From Cryoendolithus antarcticus (Eukaryota; Ascomycota; Dothideomycetes; Cladosporiales; Cladosporiaceae), in the NCBI GenBank assembly GCA_002077065.1, contig NAJO01000063.1, positions 1 through 64,000 of the forward strand: DNA of 64,000 bases, written 5' to 3'. Below, piece by piece: positions 32,237-42,572 of this stretch. Below the pieces are notes generated by a model. It saw only the letters and a list, made by a program, of their open reading frames with translations, searched no databases and was not told the origin of the DNA. The number at the start of each line of letters is the position of its first letter. The stretch's first letter is position 1. Position numbers and translations under genes: made by a program.

Positions 32237-33067
32237 GTCGATCGCGATGGCGATATTCTTGATGACGCTTGTGTATGGGCAACAAGCAGTAGACTACCCG
32301 TGGTCCAGGTACCGGACAGTACTCGCAGATTCTTGCGTGTGTCGAACGGTGACATCGGCTGATGCAAGTATCGTGGGTGCGGAGTTCCAAGCTGTCGCGT
32401 TGGACCGGTGATGATAGTCCGGTGTATGTGTTACGGACCTTTTTGTGAGGATTTTACGAGGGCGCTGGTGCTAGCGGTATGGTAGGTGGCTACTGAAACC
32501 AGTGAGATTCATGCACAAGTTCACGTCAGTATAATCGAAGGTGACGCACCTGACGACTCACGTACGTACACAGAAAGTGAATGGCGCGGATGTAACCGCA
32601 ACCTTTGGACTGCAGGTGCAACGGGGAGCACGAGTTCCACAGCAGTCTAGTCTTCCCTCCATAGCGAGAACGGTATCACATCCGACACATTGATTTCGGT
32701 GCCTGGACGATTCGAAGAGTACCAATGACCAATTCTATACTCGTCCCCATAGGCTCTTGGATCAGTGCCTATTCCACGATCTATGCCACCGCCCGCTTTG
32801 TATTTCCTCCAAAATTTCAATCGCTTGCGACCGACGGTTTGATAAGCCAAGTCGAACGAGTCGTGATATATGTAGAAGATCGGTCTTGTGGCAGGGAACC
32901 GCCCGGTTGGTTACAGCAGAGTGCGAGTGCTCGCGGCAACCGGGAAATTCGCTGTATGTGATCGTATTGCAGCGGGGTGGACGGCGTATCCTCGAGACGA
33001 ACTACGCGTCGCTGGCCGCGTCCACACACTCTGGGATACTTGCAAGTAGCGTTCAGAGCCATCGTGC
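32237..33067. other. Intergenic stretch inside the F-box array
   Basis: No supported gene was found. Confidence 0.4.
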
Positions 33068-33882
33068 TTAGACAAACCCGATGACTCGATGGAAGACGGA
33101 CTCGCGAATGCCCATCACAGTGGACTCCGAAGTATTCGACCTCCAGTCCCAATGTAGATCTTGCGCATCGCATGCCTGCAAGACTTGCAAGGTGTCCTCG
33201 TCCACGAATGAAAATGAGGTATCTTGATGCACCGCAACTCCTGCCAGATCCAGTTCTTGCTCCATTTGCCGTTTCAATGCGGATCCTGATGGCGGTTTGT
33301 CTTGATCGCCGCGACCTCATCTCGAAGCGTTACTCCGCTTGCCACAGATATTGTGACTCTTTCTTCTTGCACGCCGCCCCAGAGATTCGTATCGAAGCAC
33401 CCCTCTGTCACAGGAGGCTGGCTAAGGAACATATCGAGTAGCATGCGGTACGAATCTGGTCGTCCCAGAGACGGCCAACAGCCGGTCATGAAAAACGGAT
33501 TCCTCATCACACATACCGGCATATGAAACTCTGCTGCGAGCTGGAGAGCGAGTACATCATCCTGCAGACTCTTTCGCAAGAGTGCTGTGTATGCGTTTGG
33601 CCGCTCAGCCGCAAGGATAGGCTCTTCGATCCGCTCGGCAGTAGGACCAGTTGCTTTTTGGTGTGGGCGGAGGCGCAGATGTAGACCGCAAATACTTTGT
33701 GGGACTTCTTGAAGGTTCCAAAGGTCGCGCAAGGGCAGAAGACCGAAGATGAGGTCTCGCAGTTTGCTGATAACGAAGGCTGTGTACCTCGCGATGGCTG
33801 ATTGAATCAAGGAAGCCATATCTCTGCTTTTATCAAGCTTCGAGACTTGGAACTCCATAGTCGGTGATGCGTCAGGTGTCAT
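33068..33882 (-). pseudogene. TQPPVTE-family F-box gene with a frameshift
   Basis: The upstream frame (33882-33274) reads FVISKLRDLIFGLLPLRDLW, VCVMRNPFFMTGCW, DMFLSQPPVTEGCFD and SGVTLRDEVAAIKT, all family landmarks in the right order, then stops after NRHQDPH. The next frame takes over with PPSGSALKRQMEQELDL and continues to the stop at 33068 (AQDLHWDWRSNTS aligns with SEIHWAETTHIE of the intact gene). The offset at about 33290 is a single-base shift. The N-terminal part has also lost some conserved positions. Likely a pseudogene, or an assembly error in one base. Confidence 0.58.
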
Positions 33883-34717
33883 GAAAGAATTGGCTGTCTC
33901 GATTCTGGGGACCTTGCCGGCGCTAAATGGCGTGGTGCTTGCGGTACGTTCGAGAATACTATAGATTGATATGGTGTTGAACTTGCGGACCTAGTGTATC
34001 AAAATGGACCCGACTCCATGGAAAGCCAAGCTTGGATATCAAAAGAAGAAGGATGGAAGATGGGAGTCAGCTCCACTCGGGGAAGGCACGACCGATCCCC
34101 GCTCGGTCTAAAGTCTCTCGTAGCAGCCTATGTCCGCTGCCTCCACCGAGACTAGCAAACACACTACGTGAGTCTAAGCAGACATATAATGATTATTGCA
34201 TAGCTTCTTTGAATGGCTTGCCATAGCACTGCTATTGCCAAGCTTGTTGGACTATTGATCTAAGTTCGTTGGACTGTAGATCTCCCCCATCAGTGCTAAC
34301 ACACGGAGACGTTTTCGATTGCCCTCTCTCCTGCCTGGAGATTCGGCCCGGATCGAGCTCGGTGAATGTGCATCAGCGCAAACCGACCCATGGTCTCGTT
34401 CTAGCTGCGACGCGCGGTGCCCTGATGACTTGCCGTATGTCCTGTCCTTGGAGTCGTAGACACCCTTACTGTATACGATAGACTTGACTCGAATTAGAGG
34501 CACTTCCAAGTAGTCTGGTGGCAAGCGCCATCATCCCAAAGGCGTCAGCATTTGTCGTATCCTTGTGGTAGCCGGACGACAGCACGAGGCACTGCCCTCC
34601 TGCCGTACGCTACTCCCTCTCTTTAGAATGTGGGCGGCGAACCCAGATCCCCTGACGAAGATGCAGCTCGTTGTAGCGCAGGTCCGAATGGAGAATAACG
34701 TCGCTGCCTGAGCTATT

Positions 34718-35586
34718 CTATCCCCACACAATCTGGTCCTCGCCTTCGTTCGCCTGCATGATACTACGAAGCTTTTTCTCATTCATGAGGTTGTAGCCAG
34801 GGATCTCGACCCCTGACAATACACACCATGAAGGTACTCCGCAATGTCAGTCGTTCCCTGGACTTTCTTCGTGTATGTAGCAACAATATGCTTCAGCTTT
34901 ACTCCCTTGGCAACTTTCACTGTCTGTCGATCCAGCCACTCGCAACCCCAATTGCGTCAGATGATATTGAAGACTTTGGTTGCCGGAGGCTACGTCAAGC
35001 GCATGTCAAGCAATGTAGAAGGTAGATTTCGACGTTGAAACAGTGGATCTTCGCTATCGGGCCAATGTCTGGATACAGAGTTGTCTACGAAAAGAAACGG
35101 GATCTGCACCAGAAACGGAATCCTCTCGATTGTCGCACTTGGGCGGGTCTGAAGTGCATCAGCCTGACGGTCATCGCTGACCACTACATGCGGTCCTGAT
35201 GGTCCTTTCGCCAAGAGAACCCTGGGTGTGCGCTGTGCAGACACCGGCTGTATGTAGCACCCTTGTGCGACGCGGGTCGAGGAAGATATCAGATCCTTGA
35301 ACGTCTTGCATGAACGCTTCCTGTGGTGAATGTCCTTGCTTGAGAGATCTGCGAGGATCGCGTCGCTCAGCTCCACGATTTCGAAGACCTTGCGCATAGC
35401 GACGGACGCAGTTGCAGTGCTTGTACGGTCTCTGACAATGTCCGTCCACATGCAGGCTTGCAGATGCGAAGGGCGTGTTCGAGGGATGGTGGGAGCTGTA
35501 GTGTGCATGTCGATCGTGTTGGGCGGTTTGATGGGTCTGAGGCGCATTATGTTCCTCCGTGAAGCCTTGTATGCCATCGTCGTCAC
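34718..35586 (-). pseudogene. TQPPVTE-family F-box gene with a nonsense codon in the signature motif
   Basis: The frame from 35586 reads ACMWTDIVRDRTSTATASVA, KVFEIVELSDAILADL, and IPFLVQIPFLFVDNS, then LLDMRLT, where a TAG at 34990-34992 replaces the Gln of LTQPP (relatives have CAG). PPATKVFNII follows in the same frame, then a second stop. Near the end, in another frame, VEIPGYNLMNEKKLRSIM and ANEGEDQIVWG look like the family C-terminus and end at 34718. The CAG-to-TAG change is a direct C-to-T product in a CpA context. The most distal member of the array and clearly decaying. Confidence 0.58.
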
Positions 35587-35917
35587 CAGGAGAATGATCA
35601 GCTTGGTGATGAGAAGTCCTACTGGGTTGGAAGGATGTTTGTCGAGGGTATGAGAGTCGAAGTATTATGTGTAGATATCTGTGTTGCCAGGTTGGAGTCG
35701 AAGAGTATTTGGCTTCGAAGTCAATCTCACAAGAACCTAATCAGGATTCCATCGCTCAAGTGAATGTCGAACATGCTCTCTAGTGATGTCGAGTAGAGGT
35801 GTGCCTTCGTGCCTCATCCCTCAGGGCACGCGGCTGCTGCCTTACGATTCGCAGTGCTAATTACCCAGTGTCTCTTCTCCTTCATCTCACACATCACTGA
35901 CATTACAATCATCATCA
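35587..35917. other. Short intergenic stretch
   Basis: No gene is supported. The last 50 bases are C/T-rich and lead into the split gene that follows. Confidence 0.4.
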
Positions 35918-36348
35918 ATGAAGCGAGCAATCCGCTGAGCAGCGGTACGTCTTCACAGCTTTGCCACAAGTGACACATCTGTAACATTGCAACAGGATCC
36001 GGGAGGCCTGCCTGCTCAGCGCGAGCAGTCCCTCGTGGTAGTTCCCCTGTAAGCGCCGAAACGAGTGAGTGACCAGGTGCTCGGCACACCCATATGAGTT
36101 CTGTGGGCTATCTTTGACCCCGAATCACGAACAGGTGAAGCGCCGCGTTACGCGCGTCGTGGGAGCTGCCCGGAGGAGGACTGTAGATACTACGAGTGAG
36201 CTGGGCGAGAGTAAGTCCTTCTCATATCCGCATTAACTCATCACAGTACAGCTTGACACCTGCAAGGGTCCGGGTGTCCTACCCGCGCAGCGCTGGCGTT
36301 CGGTCCGGAGCCACTGGTCAAAAACAGCACGATGTCGAGAGTGTCTCG
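35918..36348 (+). pseudogene. Split gene of the AFGP exon family with two in-frame stops, 3' end unclear
   Basis: Exons 35918-35944, 35996-36064, 36135-36210 and 36267-36348, with introns of 51, 70, 56 nt and donors GTACGT, GTGAGT, GTAAGT. The phases agree throughout, giving MKRAIR-stop-AA, DPGGLPAQREQSLVVVPL-stop-APKR, VKRRVTRVVGAARRRTVD and SGCPTRAALAFGPEPLVKNS. The stops are TGA at 35936 and TAA at 36050, each reachable from CGA or CAA by C-to-T. The last exon is exactly 82 nt with the same phases as the exon at 39342-39423 and is similar in protein (LAFGPEPLVKNSTMSRVS against RAFGPWSLARNSALNSAS). The next exon after 36348 was not identified. The product is unknown. Confidence 0.42.
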
Positions 36349-36524
36349 GTACGTGATCCTCAAGGTGATCCTGCAATCCAGAAGCGTTAGAGCATCATCA
36401 ATTTGTCCGCCAGGATCATAGCTATCAATTCAACTTGTGTCGAGCAATTTCCATCGGGTTGTTGACGTATACATCGCCCATATTGTGGCCCGATCAACAG
36501 TCTAGATCAAGCCAAGCGAAATTT

Positions 36525-36833
36525 TCAAAACTGATACTCTCTACTCCAGTCGCTCGACAAGCCCTCCCTCAAGCTCACTAAATCGGCCTCAACAAACGCC
36601 ATCGACTCTGGGCTCAAAGTCTTACAGCAAGCCTTCAGCAACGCATTGCCGGCAACGCGTAACTTCCTCGTACGGCGTCTCATTCCTGCTCGCCACATCG
36701 GTCCTTGCGTCAGTCCGACCCACAAGCTCACCGCTTCGGCATGAATGATTTCCGTCGACCTGCTTCGCACGAATGGCAGACGCAGAACCTCATCAAAATT
36801 CTTCGGGAACAACATCATTGACGAAAGATTCAT
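36525..36833 (-). CDS. Possible small protein, 102 residues
   Basis: An intact minus-strand frame, MNLSSMMLFPKNFDEVLRLP to SSDWSREYQF, with plausible composition and no introns. The segment EVLRLPFVRSRSTEIIHAEA and LSPESMAFVEADLVSL look coding. Its start overlaps the first bases of a plus-strand split gene at 36832. No family was recognised. It may be a fragment of a longer decayed gene. Confidence 0.33.
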   Translation of the reverse strand: MNLSSMMLFPKNFDEVLRLPFVRSRSTEIIHAEAVSLWVGLTQGPMWRAGMRRRTRKLRVAGNALLKACCKTLSPESMAFVEADLVSLREGLSSDWSREYQF

Positions 36834-37462
36834 GAGAACCCGCTAACACAAGGGAGTCGATCTACAACAGCTCATCGCCTCGGGCAGGAGGACGTGCAAG
36901 CATAGGTGAGTCGTGTAGTGTGGCCAACTGATGGACATCTACTGACATGAATATGATAAGGCACCGGGATCAGACCGAGGTCTCAAGAAGCCGTTCTGTC
37001 GTGTTAAGGAAGAATGAAGGCCTGAGAGGAGCGGTCACGGCGCGAGACAGATCCGATGTCTCACACCAGCCGGGTTCCCATGGACTCTCTTCGATGCGTC
37101 GGGCATGACAATCCACCTTTTCCGAGCATAAGGAGACTGAGGCGGAGTTGTTGTTGCAGGCAGTGGTAAAAAGGACCTCAATGAGGTACTTGGCCAGAAC
37201 GAAGAGCGATCAAGTATGGTGTTACAGCCATAGGGATACTACTGCACTTACGCACATTCAAGTGTTACTTTCATGTCTTGATTGGAACAGGTCAGGCACA
37301 TCTCCGATGCTCCTCACCGCTGCTGCAGACCTTGTTGGTATCTCCGCCGCTGAAGAGACTATCAATCGCGATGAACGTCCGCCATTTCGCTCTCATGCAC
37401 AGACTTACATTTCCCTCAAATCGGAGCCCGCGATCCCACGCTCCTCAGTTGCAGAATCATAG
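36832..37462 (+). pseudogene. Split gene with two in-frame stops
   Basis: Exon 36832-36905 and exon 36961-37462, with a 55-nt intron (GTGAGT, CTACTGAC, AAG). The frame reads MRTR-stop-HKGVDLQQLIASGRRTC, then HRDQTEVSRSRSVVLRKNEG, a TGA at 37106-37108, then QSTFSEHKETEAELLLQAVV and on to AIPRSSVAES before TAG. The first stop is TAA at 36844-36846. Both stops could be C-to-T products of CAA and CGA. A further intron (GTATGG at 37214 to AACAG) is possible but would lead into a stop. It lies next to the AFGP exon family but shows no clear homology to it. Confidence 0.35.
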
Positions 37463-39151
37463 AGGTTGCATGTACAAGAGTCATCCGGTGGCATATCCAG
37501 ATGGAGCATGCCGTTCAGCAAGATCCCGCAATGCCGAAGGGCTTGATGCGCATTGACCAAGGCTAGTCGTATTCAAATGTTGCAGCCATCTTACATGATA
37601 CGTAATACCGAGCCCCGTGCTTCTCTCTCCTAAAGTGCGTCTTGTCGTGCAGGTAAAGCTCTGTCCATTACCCGAGAGCTCCGGCCTCGTCGATCTCTCT
37701 TCGGCTCGCGCTCGGCTCGCTCTTCGCCTCATTCTCTCCGGACGCAGACTTTCTCCTGCCTTTCTGCACGGATTCATCTCTTTCTTCGCATGCGCGAACT
37801 CGGGCACCTCTAGCTCTTCGTCATCGCAGACTCGGTGCTCCTCACGACAAAGGGTGAGCTGATACTTGGACAGCGCGGCGAGGTCGAGCATAGACGTACC
37901 GAAGACTCCGAGCAGGGAGTGAGTGCAGTGTAATCGAGAAAGAATGTTTGGTCCGCCCTCGACAGCACGCAACCTTGGTCGTCTCTAGTATTTGAGCAGG
38001 TAGGGGTCACTTGGTCTGAACCGTCAGCCCAGTATATCCCCGACATAGCGTGGAGTGACCTCACTGCCTCGACCACTTGCTCCGATTCAGCGGCACTGAC
38101 AGACTGCTAGCCATGAGCTCGCTCATAAGGAGTATGTTCCGTGTTGTCCATGGAGGTGAGCGGAGCCTCTTCGTGATCTTCGAGCCCTTAGTCCCTCGAG
38201 TCATTGCGTACCGCCTTCATCTTCGGAGACTCTGCATGCTCGGGTCCCGACCCCCAATTGCGTCGTGGAGACTCGCTCGCTCGTGCTCCCGGGCAGCTAC
38301 AAGGTGGAAATTGCTGCTATTCGTGATCTTGCTCTTCATTGAGCATCAGATCAGTGTTGAAGAATTGCCCGGTACTGCAGAGCCTGGAGATATTCTGCCT
38401 GATCAGAATGAAGCTCGCTGTACTCCATATACGACATCTGCCTCAGATCCACTGCCCCAGGTAGTGTTTGCGAGATTGATCCAAGCTGCGGTTGCTGCTA
38501 GCAAACGGTATTGAATGAAGTCTTTCGGCGCGTCGAGCACTAGTGCGTATACTGCGGAAGGCGAAGACCGTGACCAAGAGACTCTAAGCCGCACGAAGCT
38601 GAGAATGGAGGTCAAGGCGGTCGTTTGATACGAGATCAAGTGTATGAGATCTTGAGGGCGATGATGCTGCTGTATCAACGTCTCAGCCAGAGTTTGGTAG
38701 GTTCGAGAGGCGGGCCAACGCTTTTGGTGAATTTGAAGAGCCTCGTCGTTCGTTGCAGCGGCAGGACTGGTGAGGACTCGATGCAGGACGGTATCTGAGG
38801 AGTCAGTCGTCTGGATAGTATCATCCGGGCAATCCGATGTAGTAGGTCTCGAGTTTCAGAGCCGGCCGGCGAGCACGAGACGGCTATTGAGCTGAGATGT
38901 TGACTGTTGTATGAACACTACAAGATGGTCCCAGTTGTACCTGTGCGGAGTGCAGATACTCTTGGCCATCGCTGCTACCATAGCCGTGCCTGACGTGTTG
39001 ACTGAGGCCCACTGACGCTAATGCACTTTCCCGTCCGCTGACTTGCTGATCGTCCTTTGCCGAATTCTTCCTCTCGCTTCTTCACCTCGTCTTCCTCCTT
39101 CTCATCATCATTACCATCATTTCCTCTCGCAACATCATCATCACTCCACTG
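37463..39151. other. Stretch without a supported gene
   Basis: Frames at 38077-38514 (plus, 145 codons, with a hydrophobic run LLLFVILLFIEH) and 37481-37972 (minus, charged, Arg-rich) overlap no recognised product, and I cannot choose between them. The last 120 bases before 39152 are strongly C/T-rich, a leader for the next gene. Confidence 0.35.
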
Positions 39152-39634
39152 ATGATACCAGCAGCGATAGCAGCCCTGTTCTTCGCCACCGGTTTCTCGC
39201 GGTGACGACGCCAGCTCTCGCCCTCAATGGGCATGGGCGTTTCGCCCCTTGCGGCGTCGGCTGGGCAAGCTTGACTGGAGGACGGTGAGCCCATCTCATC
39301 TCCGACTTATCAATTCTATTATACCGACTACATCATCACAGGTTCCGAGTGGGCTGTACCTCCAGTCCGGGCATTCGGTCCGTGGTCTCTGGCTAGAAAC
39401 AGCGCCCTGAACTCCGCCTCGAGGTAAGTCTGTCCATCGGTTTACTCCATGACAGCAGCTGACCGAGTCGACAGTGCTGGGCGGCGCTCAGCGCCAATAT
39501 TGTCAGCAGCGCGGTACACCAAACCACACCCTGCACTACTGCTGGGTGAGTTCACCGTTCTTATTCGACTAAGTGAAGCTCAGCTGACCTGACCAGGTCC
39601 GCCCGGCACTCCGTCTCGCAGGAACGCATTATAA
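39152..39634 (+). pseudogene. Split secreted-type gene of the AFGP exon family with two in-frame TGA codons
   Basis: Exons 39152-39284, 39342-39423, 39475-39545 and 39597-39634; introns of 57, 51 and 51 nt with donors GTGAGC, GTAAGT, GTGAGT and acceptors CAG. TGAC branches precede the last two. The phases agree through all four exons: 107 codons ending at TAA. MIPAAIAALFFATGFSR looks like a signal peptide and follows a long C/T-rich leader. TGA codons at 39203-39205 and 39272-39274 interrupt, then RAFGPWSLARNSALNSAS, SAGRRSAPILSAARYTK and GPPGTPSRRNAL follow. Both stops could be CGA changed by C-to-T. Splice sites are intact despite the stops. Without RNA it could be a pseudogene, a recoded gene or a noncoding spliced RNA. 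Confidence 0.48.
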
Positions 39635-39709
39635 CCTCCCACAACACGAGCTGCAGGTAGCGCCATTCTCTCGTGCGCAGCGACGTAATTCTATGGCGTC
39701 CATCGTCAA

Positions 39710-40184
39710 GTGTCCGCACGCGTGCCTCAGTTAGGCCAATTACCGGTCTCTGCCGGCATACATCGAGTCGCTTCCTCACCCCGCATTCCTACTTGGACCT
39801 GCAGCAAGACTCATTCAGCATGGTCTGCAGTGCGCAACATCTCAGCCCATGACAAGAGGTCTCACGCACGGCATCGCTACACTCGTGGAAGCGGTCGTGG
39901 TAAGTCTGCTCCACCTCGGCTGAAGATTACCACCGACTGAGACAACAGGACACAACCCCAAGGCCGACTACCCACGTCGCCTTTAAGCCAACTTCCACGC
40001 ACATGGCGACACTGAGCTAGGAGCCAGCATAATGCCGCATTCCCGCCTCCCTTGCTGTCAACAACGCGGACACAAACTCCACCCTGCACTCCGCCTCGCA
40101 AGGCACAATGCGATGTCAGTCAGCTTGCTTCCTGCAGCACCGCCAAGCAGTGCTGAATCGTCTCTAGTGCTGCCTGCTTACTGA
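39710..40184 (+). pseudogene. Second or third copy of the AFGP-family 3' region with an in-frame TAA
   Basis: An open frame up to a GTAAGT donor at 39900, a 49-nt intron ending ACAACAG, then exon 39949-40184. The spliced frame reads HARHRYTRGSGRG, HNPKADYPRRL, TAA at 39984-39986, then ANFHAHGDTELGASIMP and CCQQRGHKLHPALRLARHN to a TGA at 40182. QQRGHKLHPALRLARHN resembles AARYTKPHPALLLGPP of the gene just upstream, and the DNA is alike: CACCCTGCACT with similar flanks at about 39527 and 40080. The true start is not identified; 39710 is the first possible codon in the open frame, not a Met. Confidence 0.33.
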
Positions 40185-40537
40185 GCGCGAGCCACCATCG
40201 CTGCCCCAGCCACCCGGCTTACATGTACTCTGTCATCACCCGTAGTGCCTGATGTCACGACGACACTACTGCTCGGAGAGATCACCACAGTCAAGAGGCG
40301 GCCGACTGGAAGAGGATCGAGACGCCTGGACAATTAGCGTGGGTAGATCCTGCTGCTGAAGACCGAGTTGTGGCATCGTCGCCGGTTGTCGACCAGGCCC
40401 GGCGTTAGCTCGAACTCAGTGCAGATATAGCCAGTGGTATCGATGATACATTTTGACCTCTTCATGCTGTATCCAAATTCTTTTCACGCTGCCTTTCTCC
40501 ACTACTCAGTTGATATTCATCACCTCGCTCAACCGCT

Positions 40538-40944
40538 ATGACTGCCCTTTATCGCTCGCCTCAAATGCTTCATGTGTTTGATTCGGCCTCTGACTGCTCG
40601 TGAGCCTTGTTGACCGGCTCCCAAGCGTATTTGCTCTCCCACTGCGTACTAACATGAAGCTCTCAAGGCACTAAGACCAACACTTTCATTAACGAACCTC
40701 GGCGCTTTTCACTCCAGATCCAAGCAAGTCCGACCACCTAGCCTTCCTACCCTCAGCGGAGGTCCAGAGTTGGGATCTTCTTACTGCTGCCTTCTGAGCG
40801 GATTTCACATCTGTAGTACCGGGATCGACTGCTCGCAACCATGGCACAGCGGTGGTAAGTATTAATCATAGCTCCGCCTCCACATTTCTCGAGCGAGCAG
40901 CAGCAGCACGCGGTGTCTTCTCGAAGACAGAGAGAGCATGCTAG
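40538..40944 (+). CDS. Small three-exon orphan protein, 93 residues
   Basis: Exons 40538-40599, 40676-40854 and 40904-40944, with introns of 76 and 49 nt. The first intron has donor GTGAGC and a perfect TACTAAC branch 21 nt before its AG. The second has donor GTAAGT and ends in a CAGC repeat with several equivalent AGs, each keeping the frame. The protein reads MTALYRSPQMLHVFDSASDC, then TLSLTNLGAFHSRSKQVRPP, GSSYCCLLSGFHICSTGIDC and ends RGVFSKTERAC. It has seven cysteines and no clear signal peptide. A C/T-rich leader precedes the start. No stops interrupt it, unlike the neighbours upstream. Family unknown; the model rests on splice signals and frame alone. Confidence 0.4.
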
Positions 40945-42354
40945 ACTGGACGCGTAGGCGACGACCCATTCAAGTACATAGAGGCCCTATATTAACTCAT
41001 CTACTTGGGTGTTCGCAACTTTTGAGCTGATTTTCAAGACTGCGAAGGCTATTAGGCCATCTACTAGCTCATGCTGCAACACTCCCGGGTCCTTTGATTG
41101 ATCCTTGGGTACAGCGATGTGATTGAAACCAAGGTGCAATCACGGCTGTAAGTGGAATGGCGCCCCCGAGAGCCCCGACAGTGCTCTTTCTCCCAGCCTT
41201 CTGGGCTACCTCAGCACCAAGTCAGGGCCAAGGATCTTGCTCGTGACGAACAGCGTCACACTTGTACAGAAATTCAGTAGTGAAAAGCAAACGACAAATG
41301 CCACGGAGTCGAAGTCGGGAGGAGACTGGCATTGAGGCTACAGATTTGCGGACTCCATCTTCGGCACTCATAAATTCGTACTTCGCTCAAGCTTCCAGTA
41401 CAGTGATTACACGAGCGGCCTGCCAGCAGTGAATCCTTCTCCTGACCTTGGCGTGCAGAGCTTGGAGTGCAGACTTTGGACTTGCTATACTACGCAGCCG
41501 AGCGAGGCACCCGTCGTACACGAATGCTGTCTTGGAGTCGTCGGTTGCGGGGCTCGAGACGCCGTACCATCCTGCTAGGAGTCCACTTCGAAGCTAACAG
41601 AGGGTCACAACACACTCGACAGCGAGGCTCGAGTGCAGGACTCCCGAGTCTACCGCAAGCCATCACCGCGATCTAACTCCATCGACGAGAAGGTCGTCAA
41701 CACGTCGCTGGGGGAATCGACGCCATGAAATGCAGTGACAAGAAGAACGCCGATGCGGTCACGATCGTCTGCAAATTCAGTATGAATTATTGTCGACCGC
41801 CCCTGGCATCAGTATCCGTTCTACATGGCATTATGCACATTACGCAAAGGCTTCGCCGCTGCGGCCTCAAGTTGCCATTGGCGGCGACAGGCGGCACTCC
41901 ACACCGATAGTTAAGCCGTCTCGTTTGCTTCGAATCCCTGTGAGGCATTGCGAGCTGTCTCAAACGGCACTCTGGACCGGCCTGGAACATCATTTATCAC
42001 ATCGTCCTGCTCGACTCCGTTGCAAATGGACATAGATGCGATGTTCTCATCTACCACAAGCTGCGTTTCTGGTCCACGCTCTAGATTCTCTCGACTCTGC
42101 TCAATATAGTCTCTTTGCGGGCTGACATCGAATCTTGCGCCGGGTGTCCCAGCGCTCGCTTTGACTTGAGTCCTGCTACGACAATTGTTCTAGACCCGGC
42201 TTTGTGGTAATACGAAAGAAGCGACACATCTTCTTTCACCAACACTGCTATTGTGAGTGTTCCCTTTGATCTCCTCAAAATCTCGATCTCTTTCACTCCC
42301 GTTTACAATGGCATTTACGAGAGCTATTCATGAACGACGGTGATCGAGGGAGGC
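40945..42354. other. Stretch without a firmly supported gene
   Basis: A plus-strand start at 41725 (MKCSDKKNADAVTIVCKF) with a possible GTATGA intron and a minus-strand frame at 42081-42296 (EIEILRRSKGTLTIAVLV) are the best coding-like pieces; neither can be completed. Nothing else was recognised. Confidence 0.35.
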
Positions 42355-42361
42355 TATATAA
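42355..42361 (+). promoter_or_regulatory. TATA box of the Cys-motif protein gene
   Basis: A clear TATATAA within AGGCTATATAACAC, about 215 bp before the chosen start at 42573. It is the strongest TATA sequence in the window. A start at 42375 would be too close to it, which favours the downstream ATG. Confidence 0.5.
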
Positions 42362-42572
42362 CACTACTCAGATCATGGCGAGATGCCTGCTTTCCTCTTC
42401 AGCGATTCAACCGAAGAGACTCTTGACTACATACTCCAACCAAGAGTCTCGAATCGTTCACCCAAACAGGTCACCGCACAGATCTCTGAGAGATTCAATC
42501 ACCACCACAATCTACAAAAGTAGACCCCTCAAGCTCACGCCCAGCAACACCGACAAGTCCAGCACAGCAGGC

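Noticed and set aside
36000..42000. Degraded transposon as the source of the gene-poor region
   Set aside because: No terminal repeats, integrase, transposase or reverse transcriptase motifs were seen in any frame; split-gene signals explain part of it better.
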